From: Cokeromyces recurvatus
Taxonomy: Eukaryota > Mucoromycota > Mucoromycetes > Mucorales > Mucoraceae
DNA length: 64,000 bases
Assembly: GCF_025118155.1 (NCBI RefSeq)
Contig: NW_026251407.1
Span: 1 to 64,000 of the forward strand
Direction of reading: 5' to 3'
Under the pieces are notes generated by a model. It was not told the origin of the DNA and did no database searches. It worked only from the letters and a program-made list of their open reading frames with translations. The position numbers and the translations under genes were made by a program. Below are positions 49,357-62,139 of this stretch, piece by piece (position 1 is the stretch's first letter; each line of letters begins with the position of its first letter).

Positions 49357-52018
49357 ACACATTATTTTTTAGATAATAAAAATAATAACTAAACTTTTAT
49401 AACAATTACCCTAAATTGAAGTTTTATATATGTATATATATATGTGTGTGTATGTTTGTTAATGATACTCATTCATAAGAGGAGGATTTGAATGAAATAA
49501 TAAAATAGATCATAAATTACACTTGATAATCAGGAACGAAGTCAATATTTCGTCTTTTTTTTTTTTTTGGATAATATCTAGATAATTACAAGCAGCTGCT
49601 AATGATAGACTTGAGCAACGAGATCATTTCAATTTTGGTTGAGGGGGGGGGAGGGTAAAAGAAAAAGAAAGTATGATATTATTACACTGGATGAAGAATT
49701 TTTCACATACTATTATGTAATAGACAAGCTTGCCCTGTTATCCTTTTGGTAATAAGATGTGCAAATATAAAAAATAACATAATGATTCAGCTGTGATTAT
49801 GTAATAATTTTTTTAAGAAAAAAAAAAAAAAAGAAAATTAGGCTGAGATAGAATTTTTTTTTCGCATTCATTCAGGTATTTTCTAGATACGTTATTAAGC
49901 TTATTAGTAATAAATTATCTAATTTAGAATGAGCAACCGATGTCGGTCCACTTCCATGTCAAATAAAATTCATAACAAAATCTTAAAACTGTGATATGGA
50001 AAAAAAAAAGTCATAAAATATAATATACTCTAAATAAATAATAATAATAATAAAAACGCACACACATCTAATAATGATTTAGGCTGCTCGTATATAATTA
50101 TCAAGTATGAGATAATGTAATATATTGAGAAAAAGATACTAAAAAGATATTCAAGTCTTCATTTGGAAAAATTAGCCCCAATATTCTAAAATAACGGTTT
50201 TACAATCTTCTTGGCTAATAACATTTACTACTATAAAATAAAAAATGGTAAAGCTTATAATTACCGCCATATAACATTCTTTATCAATATGCACTATAAT
50301 TATAAAGATAGGTAAATAAGGTGTTACTGTGATAATTATTATTGGCGTTATTTGCAAAAAAAAAAGAGGGGGAGGGGGAGAGAGGAAGTTGTTGATTTGA
50401 CCATACACAAGTTGAAGGGTAGTAAAACCTAGAATAAAGAGAAAAAATAGTGTTGCAGTTGCTCATAAAGTAAATGCTAAAAAAAAACGTACAAGATGGG
50501 CATTCTCTTTTGTATGTAAATAGTATCATGAGCACTCTAGTTCCTTTCTGAACAATCGGTCAATACCTTATTATGAATTATGTTATCATCCATCTATTTT
50601 TCTTGTTATTCTTTTTTTTTCAAGATACATGATTAAGCAGTAATTATCTCTTATTATTGTTAATAATTTACAACTTGATTCTTCCCCCCCTTTAATAAAT
50701 TGTATGTAAAGAAGAAGAAGGATCAAGAAGACTAAGTATACCGAGGAAAATATTTTCCAGTAGGGCATAGATCTTTAAAAGTAAACAATAGACAATTTTA
50801 CCAAAATTATTTGTAAACATTTACATAGAATCCATTTTTGATAGAGATTCATCATAAAAATAACCCAATCCGCCTTCTGTAAATCAATGCACGACTGTTT
50901 AAACATTACTCATAAAAAAAAAACTTGAACGTGCCTTTCTTCTTTTTCTATTCAAAATATCATTCCTATCTTTGAAACTTTTTGTAAACACTACTTCAGT
51001 TAGAGTAACAAAGTATTCGTGAAATAAAAATAAAAAAAAAGCGATAAATCAGTAAAGTTATGTTGACGGGTTACGCCCATAACTGATAAACTGGGATAGT
51101 TTTATTTAACTACTACAAATTTTGTTATAAATCATAACTTGGATTGAATTTGAAGCCAATGATGTTAATCTTCTCGACATCGATTGAACAAGTGTAGCTA
51201 CAAATCTTCCCTATACACCTTTTTCTTTAAGAAAAAAAAAATAGAATCGAGGAATTTTAAACAAAAAGGGATTAATTGGTTAAAAATAGCACACAAATAC
51301 GTTGTGTAACCAAAACATGTGAATCAGCTACTACTCCTAATAAAAAACTGTCAAAGTTAAATTGATAAGCATACAGAAATAGAAGATATTCTATGTATTT
51401 GATCCTGCAATCTCACCTAGGCTATGCCTTATCTTGAAAAGAAATGAGCGATCTGACTCATTCCTCTTGATTCCTCTACTTCTTCTCCACCACCTCCACC
51501 ACCACCAACAACAACTAATAACACTGACACCTCCTAGTCCATTGTTTGAATGGTTATCTCACTTTACCTCTCCTTGAAACGATTTTACTATTAATTCGTT
51601 TTTTTTTTCTAGTAAATATACAAATGGATGTATAATATTTCCTCTAGCTTTTGTCCTTCTTCTTTACTTTTCTTATCTGTGTCTTAATGTGCTTATTCTC
51701 TATTCACTATTTTTTTTTTCTTTTCTGAACTCACTAGGGCATAAACTACACGCTTATTGGTCTTGAAAAGAGTAAAACATATCGTTATCATATATACGAG
51801 ATTAGCTGAATAATTATCAGTTGCTGACACTTATCTTTTCCCAGTCCCAAAAGTCTTTTTTTTTTTTTTTTTTGAAAAAAAAAAAGCGGGCTTCTAAATC
51901 ATATATATAATGAGCTTGTGAAATTGTAATTCGACATCTTTCATTTCTCTTTTAAACACACAAACAAAAAAAAAGAAAACAAGAAAATCAAGAAAACAAG
52001 AAAATAAGAAAGAATAAA
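49357..52018. other. Long intergenic region, no gene seen
   Basis: About 2.7 kb of AT-rich DNA between RPL8 and RIB3. It has G-rich (49643-49654), (CCA/CCT)n-rich (51487-51512) and poly-T/poly-A stretches (51858-51883). No coding-like frame, tRNA or repeat array was recognised. The last 100 bp are a purine-rich RIB3 leader. Confidence 0.5.
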
Positions 52019-52856
52019 ATGGTGGAAATACAATCAAGGATTTATAAAAGTGAATTCGATTCTGTTGAAGATGCCCTTAAGGATTTTGGTAAGTTTTTAT
52101 TTCCGAGATTCCATTTACTTGTAACTCATTGCCTGTACATGTTAATGTATACATACATACATACATAAAAAAAAAAAGCTGAAAACAAGTTTGTCATTGT
52201 GATGGATAACGAGGATCGAGAAAACGAAGGAGACTTGATTATTGCAGCAGAAAAGATTACAACAGAGCAAATGGCTTTTTTAATTCGTTATTCAAGGTAA
52301 GCAGAGAAGACAAAGATATAAGGGGGGGGAAGGAGGGAGGAAAAAGAAAAAAAAAAAAAAAAACTAAAATATTAAGTATAGTGGTTATGTCTGTGCTCCT
52401 ACAACAGCTGAACGTTTAAACGAACTTAAATTGCCATTAATGGTAGAAAAGAATACAGAACTAATGAGAACAGCTTATACTATTTCTTGTGATTATGCAC
52501 ATGGTACAACAACAGGTATCTCTGCTCATGATAGAGCTTTGACATGTCGTAAGTTAGCAGATCCCAATAGTCGACCAGACGATTTTATGCGTCCTGGACA
52601 TATCCTTCCTCTTCGTTCTGTTCCTGGTGGTACCTTTAATCGTTTTGGTCATACTGAGGCAGCCGTTGATTTATGTCAATTAGCAGGGCTTGCACCTGTT
52701 GCTTGTATTGGTGAATTGGTAAAAGAAGATGATATTGAAGGAAATATGGCAAGAAGAGATGATTGTTTTGCATTTGCTAAGAAACATAATATTAAAATGA
52801 TTACGATCAAGGATATCATTGCTTATAAAAGATTACATCAGCAAAACGTTATATAA
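52019..52856 (+). CDS. RIB3: 3,4-dihydroxy-2-butanone-4-phosphate synthase
   Basis: Converts ribulose 5-phosphate to formate and 3,4-dihydroxy-2-butanone 4-phosphate, the four-carbon precursor of riboflavin. Exons 52019-52088, 52179-52296 and 52382-52856 give 220 aa, the usual monofunctional fungal size. Signature residues are present: the acidic metal-binding loop [43 protein letters not shown] and [13 protein letters not shown]. There is no GTP-cyclohydrolase II domain, so it is the RIB3 and not the bacterial RibBA form. It is convergent with riboflavin kinase, stop codons about 170 bp apart. Confidence 0.97.
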
Positions 52857-53029
52857 TAACTTAGAAACGAAAAAAAAGAAAAAAATTAGAGGAATTGTGT
52901 AATAGTATTGGTAATAAAAAATTCCTTCCATATATAATTATAATAAAGATGTATTCATATTTTGGTTGTTGTATTTGTTTATCATATGTGTATTATGTAA
53001 TACTATTTTTTTTTTTTAAAAAAAAATCT

Positions 53030-53538
53030 CTATAAAAATAATTCATGTCCTCTAGCTTGTGCATATTGCTTTCTTGAAAGTGAATGCTTAGCAACTTCTA
53101 CATCTGTTTTAATATCTCTTATTAAAGCATCTATAATACAGGCAATTAGGTAAATCATTCATAACTATAAAAGTTTTTTTTTTCTTTACCAAGGGAAGGA
53201 TAATTTTGCTCTGGTCTAATATAGCCTAATACTAATACACGAATAGGTGCATCATAAAAATCTTCAGGAAATTCATGAATGACATGTACTTCCTAAATAC
53301 AAGTTGTATAATATTATTATTTTATTCATAATTTTCGAGGGGAGGGGGAGGGGGGAGGGAAATACTTACAGCAGATCTCTTATCATTTTTAAAATAAGGA
53401 TTCCAACCTAAGCTCATGACCATTGGATAAACTTCACTGCCTGATTCACCGATTTGAGTCCAACCATAGTAAACACCAGTCTCAAGTCCAGAGACTAATG
53501 CATTAATAGCCTCATCTGATAGATTAGCTTTTTTAAAA

Positions 53539-53572
<34 letters not shown>

Positions 53573-53770
53573 GGACCATAAGTTTAACATGTTATAACCA
53601 TTTTATATAATTGTTATACCTGTTGGAATGCCTAACTGTTTTGAACCTCTACCATAACCTTTAATAACAGTTCCTTGTAAAGCAAAAGGAAAAGGCTGCA
53701 CAGGTGTTTCAGGTCCCACTAAAAGTGGACGATCAAGGTTAATGTCAAGTTGTTTATTTTCTATAGACAT
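53030..53770 (-). CDS. FMN1: Riboflavin kinase
   Basis: Phosphorylates riboflavin to FMN. Exons 53770-53620, 53527-53370, 53292-53190 and 53130-53030 give 170 aa in frame. Family motifs: the nucleotide/flavin loop [46 protein letters not shown] (with the catalytic Glu after KRSA), and the helix [20 protein letters not shown]. It is monofunctional (no FAD synthetase domain) and has no obvious mitochondrial presequence, unlike some yeast Fmn1. Intron 1 contains a (CT)n/(GA)n run and a long T run just before its AAG acceptor. Confidence 0.95.
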
Positions 53771-53858
53771 TTTAAAATAAATAAATGTATATATTTATAA
53801 GGAAAAAAAAAAAGAAAAAAAAAAGTTTATATGCTGCTGTAGTATTTTATTCGCTGTC

Positions 53859-54670
53859 TTATAAGATTTTCGTCGTTTTTTCTTCTTTAAATAATTTTAC
53901 TTTCAATTTTTCACGGTGATAATCACAAATGTCTTGATGATTATGTTCGATATCTTCTAAAGAAGTAGGCAGCTGCTGATTGTTACAAATTAAATCTAAA
54001 TGTAATAATGGTAATTCCCAATTTGGATTCTTCTTTTTTGCTTTAGCAATACATTCTTTAAGCCTTTCTTTAACTTTAGGAGAAGGATCAATAGATAATT
54101 CAACTAAAGTAGTCTTCATTGAATGTTATATAACTACAACACAACGTTTTTTGCTGACTTGTATATATATTTACTTGTATACCTCAATTTTATCTCGTAT
54201 CTTTTGAACATTTGGATTTATATATTTGTTGCTTTGCAAGTTTGTTAGTTCTTTAGAATTAAGATGTGTTGGATTAGAGTTGTCGTACTCTGTTGTTATA
54301 AACTCTTTTTCAAAACGCTAAAAGAAAAAAAAAAGTATCAATGAAAACAATGTTATAGTGAATAGTAGTAAATTTACTTTAAGTCTCTCGACTAATTTTC
54401 GATTATCAATAATGCTATCATAATTAGTTTGTAGTTGTTCTTTTAATACATTATTATCGTCTATTTCTTCTTCTTCTTCTTCTCGGTTAAACTGATATGA
54501 AGAAAAGGGTGATAACTCATCATTATGTCTTGCTAACTCTTCTTCTGTTAACGTAACATTACAATGGATGGGTTCTGAAACTGATGATTTAAGTGTTGAA
54601 TCGCATGCTAAATCGTATGATCTGTAAATAACTATTCTTATTCATTGATTAATCCCTTTCCTTTGTTTTT

Positions 54671-54706
<36 letters not shown>

Positions 54707-54870
54707 AAAAAAAATAATGTTCTCTTACTATCTGACCTTGATTGATTTGAAGGGTCAATTGATTCAAGAGAAGATATAGAAAAAGTTGAATCTCCATCTA
54801 TACTCGGATGATTAATACTTTCTTGGTCAATGTATTTATAATATGTATAATCTTTTGAATTGACAGACAT
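53859..54870 (-). CDS. Unrecognised protein with acidic N-terminus and helical C-terminus
   Basis: I do not recognise a family. Proposed exons 54870-54737, 54621-54378, 54317-54183 and 54113-53859 give 255 aa with consistent phases. The first donor (GTCAGA) is non-standard, and the intron after it holds a very long A run on this strand (54669-54702). The N-terminus is Ser/Asp/Tyr-rich. A Glu-rich stretch EEEEEEEIDDNNVLKEQLQ leads into a likely coiled coil (IIDNRKLVERLKRFEKEF). The C-terminal 90 aa are charged and helical (SPKVKERLKECIAKAKKKNP), ending KEEKTTKIL. It could be a cytoskeletal or structural adaptor, but nothing proves that. It lies 88 bp from the FMN1 start, same strand. Confidence 0.55.
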
Positions 54871-55002
54871 AATATGGTAAAAAAAGAAAAAGAAAAAGAA
54901 AAGAAAACAATGAATATATAGCAAGCGGTAAATGTAATGTACACCAAATGTATGCACACACACACACACATGCATAAAAGGGGGATTTCAAGTAAAATTT
55001 TA

Positions 55003-55309
55003 TTAATAATTGTAACGATATCTATTAGTAGGTGGCATTACAGCATGATGAAATGCAGGCATTGGATGATGGTAATAATCAACCGGAGAATAAGGTCTAT
55101 AGTGTCTTTGTACATAATATCTTGGACCTCTTCGTTGTTTAGACGGATAATCATAATTACTACAAAAGCCACTATCAAGAAAGTCGTTTTCATAAACCTC
55201 ATCATGATTGTCTATTTCATCATAGTAATCATCATAAATAAGAGAGGTTCTAGAGGAGGAGGTATCTCTTCCTACAGATCTACTACGTCTAGGTTTTATG
55301 TAGATTGGT

Positions 55310-55345
<36 letters not shown>

Positions 55346-56971
55346 TGTTGCTGCTGCTGTTGCTGTTGATATAGAGTAACAGGAGATTCAGTGAATTGTG
55401 AATTGAATGGCAACATGATAACATTATCATTATTCATATAACGATATTCTTCTCTATAAGAAGGTGACTCATTGGATAAAGCCCTGGGTCTATTTGTTGT
55501 TCTCTTTCTAGACAATGTTGTCTTTGAAGGACTTTGTTGTTGTGGCTCATTATTAAGTTCTCTATGAGAACGATGATGAGTTTTATGACTAGCGCTACTA
55601 TTACGTCTTGAACGAGGAGAACGTTTTCTGCTATTGTTCATCCTTTCATCATTCATAACTTCCTTGTTATTCGCATTTTGCTGTTGTTGTTGTTCTTCAG
55701 GTGTAGCCGTATATTGATAATGAAGGTAGTCTTCTGATCTACTTTTATTTAACATTTTCTCTTTTGCTAATGATGATTGCTCATTCTCCTCAATTAACGT
55801 ATATTGCTTATTTGCCCTCGATTTTCCTATGACTTTATCTGACTTTGTTTCATTCTCTTGTTGCTGCTCCAATAATTGCTGAAATTGTTGTTGTTGTAAT
55901 TGCTTTTGATAGAGCAACATTTCTTGCTCTTTTGCCTCTTTATCTTTCAGGGCATTCGTAAGTTGACCTTTAGTCTCTATAAGTGTTTCAATCATTTGAT
56001 GTTGACGATCAAGAATTTCGAGTTCCTTTCTCTTCCATTTTTCTTTCTCCATCAAATGTTGTTTCTCCAACTCTTCAACCTGTTTCTTTAATTCTTGCAG
56101 TAGTAAGAGATTATCATTTTGTTCCTGTTGTTTTTCCTCAAATGCATGATGATCGTATTTAGGTGAGGAAGAAGGGAAGGCAGAGGAAGAGGAAGAGGAA
56201 GAGGAAGAAATGATTTTTTGTATAGTCTCATTTTGATATTGATTATGTAAAAGAGGTGTAACTGTAGCAGAAGAAGCAACAGTAGATGATCTCTTTGAAC
56301 GTTGTTGAGTAGAAGGAGCATCTAGACTATTTATATTCTCTTGTTGCTGCTGATAGGATGGTTGATTTTTAAAAAGTAAAATAGGATTAGACATGATTTC
56401 ATCCTTTTCACTAACTAAAGATTCATTTGCAGATTCGTAAAGACGATTAGAGTCATCACTCGTCTCAGTTGATTGAGAACTTGTTTTTAATTGTGTTTCC
56501 TTTTTGTGTGAAACTGGTTTAAGAATGTGAGATAAAGCAAAGTCTATTATTATACAAGAATTACATATATATATATATATAATGTACAAATAATCTATCT
56601 ATCTATATACCTTCTTGTGATGTCGGAAGTAATATAGGTGGTATTTCTTCTTGTTGCTCATTCGTTGACTCATTATCCTCTTCTTCTACTTGAGTTTTAT
56701 CTGTATCAAATCTATCTTGAATGATAGCTCTTGTGGGGGTAAAGACTCGCTTTGGTTTAGGCATAATAATTGGTGGAGGCGAATATCGAGTTGAAGCGAG
56801 TGTAGTAGGCGTTATTAAACTACTATTGTTAGTTATAGTTACTGGAATAGTATTCATGCTTGGTTGCTCCTTTTTTATAGGTGAATCATACATATTGAAT
56901 GATTCTTGCTGAGCCATCATTGTTCTTGTTAAATTTTTATCTGATTTTTTCTTTTTAAATATTTTTAACAT
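55003..56971 (-). CDS. Low-complexity coiled-coil protein with polyglutamine, unknown
   Basis: Not recognised. Exons 56971-56611 and 56543-55003 (67-nt intron, phase 1) give 633 aa. The N-terminus is basic (MLKIFKKKKSDKNLTR). Next come Pro/Thr/Ser-rich segments, a Ser run, and a coiled coil around KKQVEELEKQHLMEKEKWKR. Basic Arg/Ser-rich stretches (RKRSPRSRRNSSASHK) and a polyglutamine tract of about 20 residues (55317-55370, minus strand CAG/CAA) follow. The C-terminus is rich in Tyr/Arg/Pro/His. No catalytic motif is visible. Composition suggests a scaffold, possibly at hyphal tips or cell cortex, but that is only a guess. Confidence 0.7.
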
Positions 56972-58157
56972 TTTTTGTGTTTTAAGAGGGAAAAAAAAAG
57001 AAGAAAAAAGGGCTAAAAAGGAAGAAATATAAATAAAAACAACATTGTGTCCAATTCAGGAATATAATGCACTCTATGTAGTACAACACATAATCATTTT
57101 TCAGTAATGGTTCATATAAAAAGAAAAAAAAATACTATTCCGAAAATTTTAACTTGGTGGCCTCCTCCTCCTCTTTACTTACATAAACTATAAAGAAGAA
57201 GAAAATGGTATGCACATACAATTGTTATTTTTAGGAAGTTTATACATAATTGTATTTGCTACGATGAATTTAAAGTGATTTATAGCTTTTTATTATTATT
57301 ATCTATGTAGTATTCTGCTCTTTGTCTACAGTGGAGAGTACTGAGCAGATGAACATTGCAGAGGATTTAAAACAGTATAAATTACATAATCAAGTAAATA
57401 CAACTACTTCATACAAGTAGATCAAAAAGAATAAATACTATATGAGAAGAGGTTTTTTTTTTCTCTCAATGTGCTTAACATGGATTCCTGAATCAAAATA
57501 ATTTTATAAAAAAAATATAGATGTATATATGACTATCCAAGTATAAATTGCGCTTTTCCTCCTTATAGGAAGCTAAGATACTAATTAACTTGATATCCAT
57601 TATTTTTAAAGTTGTAGCATCGATTTATTTGAGCACATGAATATGAACGGAATCAGTGTTAAAAAGGAATCTAATGTGATAATAGTAGCCGTAGTTTTCT
57701 TTTTTTTTTTTTTAATACGAGGATGTCATCAATGTTAAAGATTATGTTGACTATAATCAAAAATCATCATTTTTATAAGGAAAAATTAGCTTTTACTTAC
57801 TTGGTGTATCAAATAGGAATCGTTAAAAGCAATTATTATTATATATTGAGACCTTCTATTCAGCCAAAAAAATTACCTTGTGCTACTGCAATGATGTCAG
57901 GTCTAATCAGTAAAGTAGGTTTCAATTATAATATTATTTTCTGAGCGGAAGGGAAATGTCTCTCTACACTATTCATATTCATGTTATTCTATCAAAGGAA
58001 ATACTAAATAAACAATACGTGACTTCCACGGCACTTGTACTACAATAGTTATAAACTTTAGAATCCATCCTCTTTTTTTTTTCTTTTTTTTTTCTTGGAA
58101 TCCTTATAATGTAGAGGTGGGTACATTCTGATTATTATTATTATTTTCCTTCTGCAG
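56972..58157. other. Intergenic region
   Basis: AT-rich. It includes a CT-rich patch (57160-57180), an A-rich/GAA tract upstream of the polyQ gene and T runs (57698-57712). No convincing gene. Confidence 0.5.
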
Positions 58158-58292
58158 TGCTACCGAGTGCTCGAGGTATTCCCTATCGTAAGTGTTACTT
58201 TAAGGGAAGTTGTTCCCCTTACCATTGAACCATCATTTCACCACGAAGATTTGATGATAAGCACTGAATTATGCAAGACACACTATTCCTAA
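58158..58292 (+). pseudogene. Possible orphan exon or gene scrap
   Basis: Directly after a pyrimidine tract and CAG acceptor there is a 44-codon frame of protein-like composition: YRVLEVFPIVSVTLREVVPL, then IEPSFHHEDLMISTELCK, then TAA. No upstream exon could be joined. It may be a relic or chance. Confidence 0.22.
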
Positions 58293-58463
58293 TATAAGCA
58301 TCCCATTTACAGCTACATTCATTTTCTTCATAGATCATCACTTGGTCTACAGAAATGCGCCATTCTTTTTTTTTTCTTTTGATCAAGTTATTTTATTTAT
58401 AGTATATAAACCTGTTTTATAACTTGTCAAGTCAAATTGTGGTATATCAAAAAAAGATTAAAC

Positions 58464-58504
<41 letters not shown>

Positions 58505-59381
58505 GTTCAATGCATATTGGATCTATTTCATTTTCCCCTTTTCTATAACAATATAAATAACACACAAGTAGATAAGCTTTTATTATATTTATTTATTGTT
58601 AACGTACATGTTAATATTAAATACATCATCAGATTTGTTTGGATTAAATAAAAAAAAATTGTTTTTAGATCAAAGATAAAATATGATTCAAGGAAGCTTT
58701 GATAAAGATGTGACAGTAACGTAAATGATTTAAATAATAAACGAGTTTATGAAATAGTTAACTAACGACGACTAAATTCAAAGAAGAGCATCAAGACATG
58801 TACATTTGGGTTTAATGTATGTGTGTAGTATTTCTTTTTTTTTTTAATAAAGATAAAATAAGTTTGATTAGAAGCAAGTCATTTTAAGTAAAGTAGACTT
58901 TATATTCTTCCGACAAAGTAACAGCAGTTTTTTTTTTTTTTTTTTTGGGAAATGACAAGGCTATCAGAATAAAAATGTATTATAACCATGTGAACATAGA
59001 TGATATTAATTAAAAAATATCTGTGGTTGGTAAGACGACTAAAGAAACAAGTCACCAATCAGAGTGGATCTGGAGGATTCTTGTCCCTCCTTTCGGGTGT
59101 GGCAGAGAATAAAATAAAATAATAAACCCTTTGATCCCCTTACATTATTTGATTCATAGTCAAAGATTTTCATGAGAAGTAGCAAAGAATTTTGGTAATC
59201 AAAATCTGTGCGGATATTTAATTTTATTGTTATTAGGTTATATATAACTTTCTTCCATTCACCCACAATTTATGAATTTAATAACTCGGAGATTTAAAAT
59301 TTAAATAAGAAAGATCGACAGAAATCTACTAAAGTAAATGCCTACTTTTTTTCTTGTTTTTTTTTTTCTTTTTAATCGTTA
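58293..59381. other. Intergenic region
   Basis: AT-rich, with about 35 A at 58466-58501 and a T run at 58929-58946. A 75-aa minus-strand frame (59039-59266) lacks recognisable motifs and was not accepted. Confidence 0.5.
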
Positions 59382-61960
59382 ATGGGGATCTCAACTACTG
59401 ATACACTAAAATTTAGTTGTATAATCACGTTTGTCTTGATAGGTCTAGCCTCTCTAAGTCGTTTTATATATAGTATGAACAATTCATTTTAAAATTTGAA
59501 TTAAGTCTCATTTGGTATGCATAAATTATTATTATTTTTTTTTAGATGCCAATGATCAAACTAGATGTGAAAGTCTATTAAACGAAGGATGGTGGATTAC
59601 TGATGCATATAAACAATGGCAACCTGCTAGTTGCATGATGCACACCTACAAGTCAACTGAAGTTTCAGACTGTCTTGGTTATTCAAATATTGTTTATATA
59701 GGTGATTCTATTGTTAGGCAACAATTCTTTGCGGCTGTTCAACTTATTCGACCCAATATAGACATATCCGGAGAGCCACATGTGAATCGAAAATATGTGT
59801 TTGATAAAGAACGTATAACGATAGAGTTCTTTTGGGACCCCTACTTAAATGAGACCAGAATAGACAAGCCTACAGGAAATCCTAGTTTATTGGTAGTTGG
59901 AACAGGGGCATGGCAAATGCGATATTTAGGGGATGATTATTTTGAATCATGGAAGGCCAGTATGAATAGAGTATTTAATGCGGCACAATCCAGCAAGATA
60001 GCAGATGCGTTATTAGTGAGTCCTGTTGAGATACCTGATTATGTTCATTTATCCCCTGATCGTACTGCGACCATCACGATGGATAAGATTGAGAGAATGA
60101 ATAGTTATTTAAAAGAATTTCAATCTTTAAGGGCAAAGACACGGATTGGTATACCATTCGTTTGGAATCAAGTTAGTACGAGTGCAAGAAATATGACAGT
60201 AGATGGATTACATTATAATGATGCTATCACCTTTATTCAAACCCAAATTGCTCTAAACTTTCGATGTAATGATCAAGTTTTAGAAAAGACATTTCCTATG
60301 GACCATACCTGCTGCTTTAGTTATCCATTTCCCAAGTGGTATCAAATTCTATTTATCGCTTTCTTTTTTATTTATCTTCCATTAGGCTTTCTTTTCAAAC
60401 ATACTAGTTTAGAAGGTAAGTTTAAGTTTGATTTTAATGAAGATGGAAATTATAGTAATCCATCCCTCAACAGCCTTCAACGTATTATTTCCTTCAAAGA
60501 AAGTATTGAATGCATTCTTTGTATTTGGTTTATGTGTCATGTATATGTATTACAGTGATCGAACTCAACTCTTTGGTAAAATTCAAAAGCATTTTAGTCC
60601 TAGCGTATTTACAGGCATCATGATTTTATTAAGTGTGATTGGTTTATTTAAATTGGAGCACAATAAGGATGGTGGTGGTGGTGGTGGTGGATTCTTGAAT
60701 CGTCAACAAACAGAAGAATGGAAAGGTTGGATGCAAATCATTATTTTGGTTTACCATTTTTGTGGTGCTTCAAGTATATCAGGCATTTACAATGCAGTAC
60801 GTGTCCTAGTAGCTGCTTACCTCTTTCAAACTGGCTATGGACACTTTTTTTTCTTTTACAAGAAAGCTGATTTCGGTATAGGCCGAGTATTAAATGTGAT
60901 GGTGAGACTCAACTTTTTAACATTTGTGCTTCAGTACTTGATGGATACGGATTATCTTAGTTATTATTTTACACCATTAGTATCGTTTTGGTTCTTTGTG
61001 ATCTGGATAACGATGTATATTGGACATGGGTGGAATAAGAAGTCTATCTTTATAGTGGCTAAAATAGTCATTGCATGTTGTTTAACAACGTCTTTTATAC
61101 ATGTACCTGGAGTGCTCGAGACTGTCTTTGATGTATTTGAAGTATTAATGAATGTCAAATGGAATGCAAGTGAATGGCGTTTTCGATTAGGGTTAGATGC
61201 TTATATTGTCTATGTGGGTATGTTGTGTGCCCTTGGGTTTATAAAGATAACAGAGTATCAAGTTTTAAAGCATCGATACTGGAATGTCATACGACAAATC
61301 ACATTATCTGCTTCCGTACTTGCAATGATAGGCTACTTTTGGTATGAACTAACACGCGAAAATAAGTTTATCTACAACAGAACACATCCTTATCTTAGTT
61401 GGATTCCTATCCTAGCCTTTGTATTTTTACGCAATGGTAATGCTTATCTGCGTATGACCTACTCTAAGGCATTTGCATTCATGGGTAGGATTTCATTAGA
61501 GACCTTTATTGGACAGTTTCACATGTGGTTAGCAGGTGATACAAAAGGATTATTAGTCGTATTAGTAAAACCAACGTGGGTCAAGGGGTTTGGGTGGTGG
61601 ATCAATTTAGTGATCAGTAGCTATTTATTTATTTTCGTTTGTTATTATTTGAGCCAGAGTACACATGAGATATCAGGATGGATTTGTAATTTTATGATGC
61701 ATTCAAATAAGAACGAAGAGAGAACAAAATACCAAACTGTACCCCTTTTGCCCGTCAAAACAGAAGATAATAATAATGCAGAACAAGGACTTGACTCTGA
61801 TGAATTTTCTAAAGTAGAAGAAGAAGAAGAAGAAGTATGGGGAACTTCAAATATGAAAGAAGAGAAGAAATCAACATGGATTATAAAAATATTAAATGAT
61901 ACCCGAATGAAAATTCTTTTATTTATAATTTGTGTCGGTGTATTGAATCATTTATGCTAA
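59382..61960 (+). CDS. CAS1: Cas1/CASD1-type multi-membrane glycan O-acetyltransferase
   Basis: Family members O-acetylate glycans in the Golgi (Cryptococcus capsule Cas1p; animal CASD1 on sialic acid). Exons 59382-59472, 59546-60415 and 60474-61960 (introns 73 and 58 nt) give 815 aa. There is an N-terminal signal anchor (about residues 13-28), then a lumenal SGNH/PC-esterase domain with the nucleophile in YIGDSIVRQQFF (Ser85) and the Asp250/His253 pair in DGLHY. About ten or more membrane segments follow, with the Cas1_AcylT landmarks ADFGIGRVLNVMVRLNFLTF-like and FMGRISLETFIGQFHMWLAG. A seven-glycine run is encoded near 60668-60690. A hydrophilic acidic loop precedes one last hydrophobic segment at the C-terminus. 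The natural acceptor glycan in this fungus is unknown. Confidence 0.93.
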
Positions 61961-62019
61961 TAATAAAAATAATACTTTTCCATTTCTCCTCCTCTCCCCC
62001 GGACCGAAAATTGTATCAT

Positions 62020-62117
62020 GGTCGGACAATTACCGAGATATATGTTTTGATTTTTTTTTTTACATTGTGCTGTATATGACTAAGATAGCAAATCATGAAG
62101 TGATAAATCCTCCTCTT
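62020..62117 (+). promoter_or_regulatory. RPL39 promoter motifs shared with RPL8
   Basis: GGTCGGAC at 62020-62027 and AATCCTCCTCTT at 62106-62117, 120 and 34 bp upstream of the proposed ATG (start to start). They occur in the same order and strand as upstream of RPL8. Confidence 0.4.
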
Positions 62118-62139
62118 CTCGCATATATCGCTAGTCGAA

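Noticed and set aside
48712..49362. 216-aa minus-strand frame over RPL8
   Set aside because: Antisense shadow caused by strong codon bias; RPL8 on the plus strand is unmistakable.
59039..59266. 75-aa minus-strand frame
   Set aside because: No motif, no promoter signal and no splice context; composition close to background.
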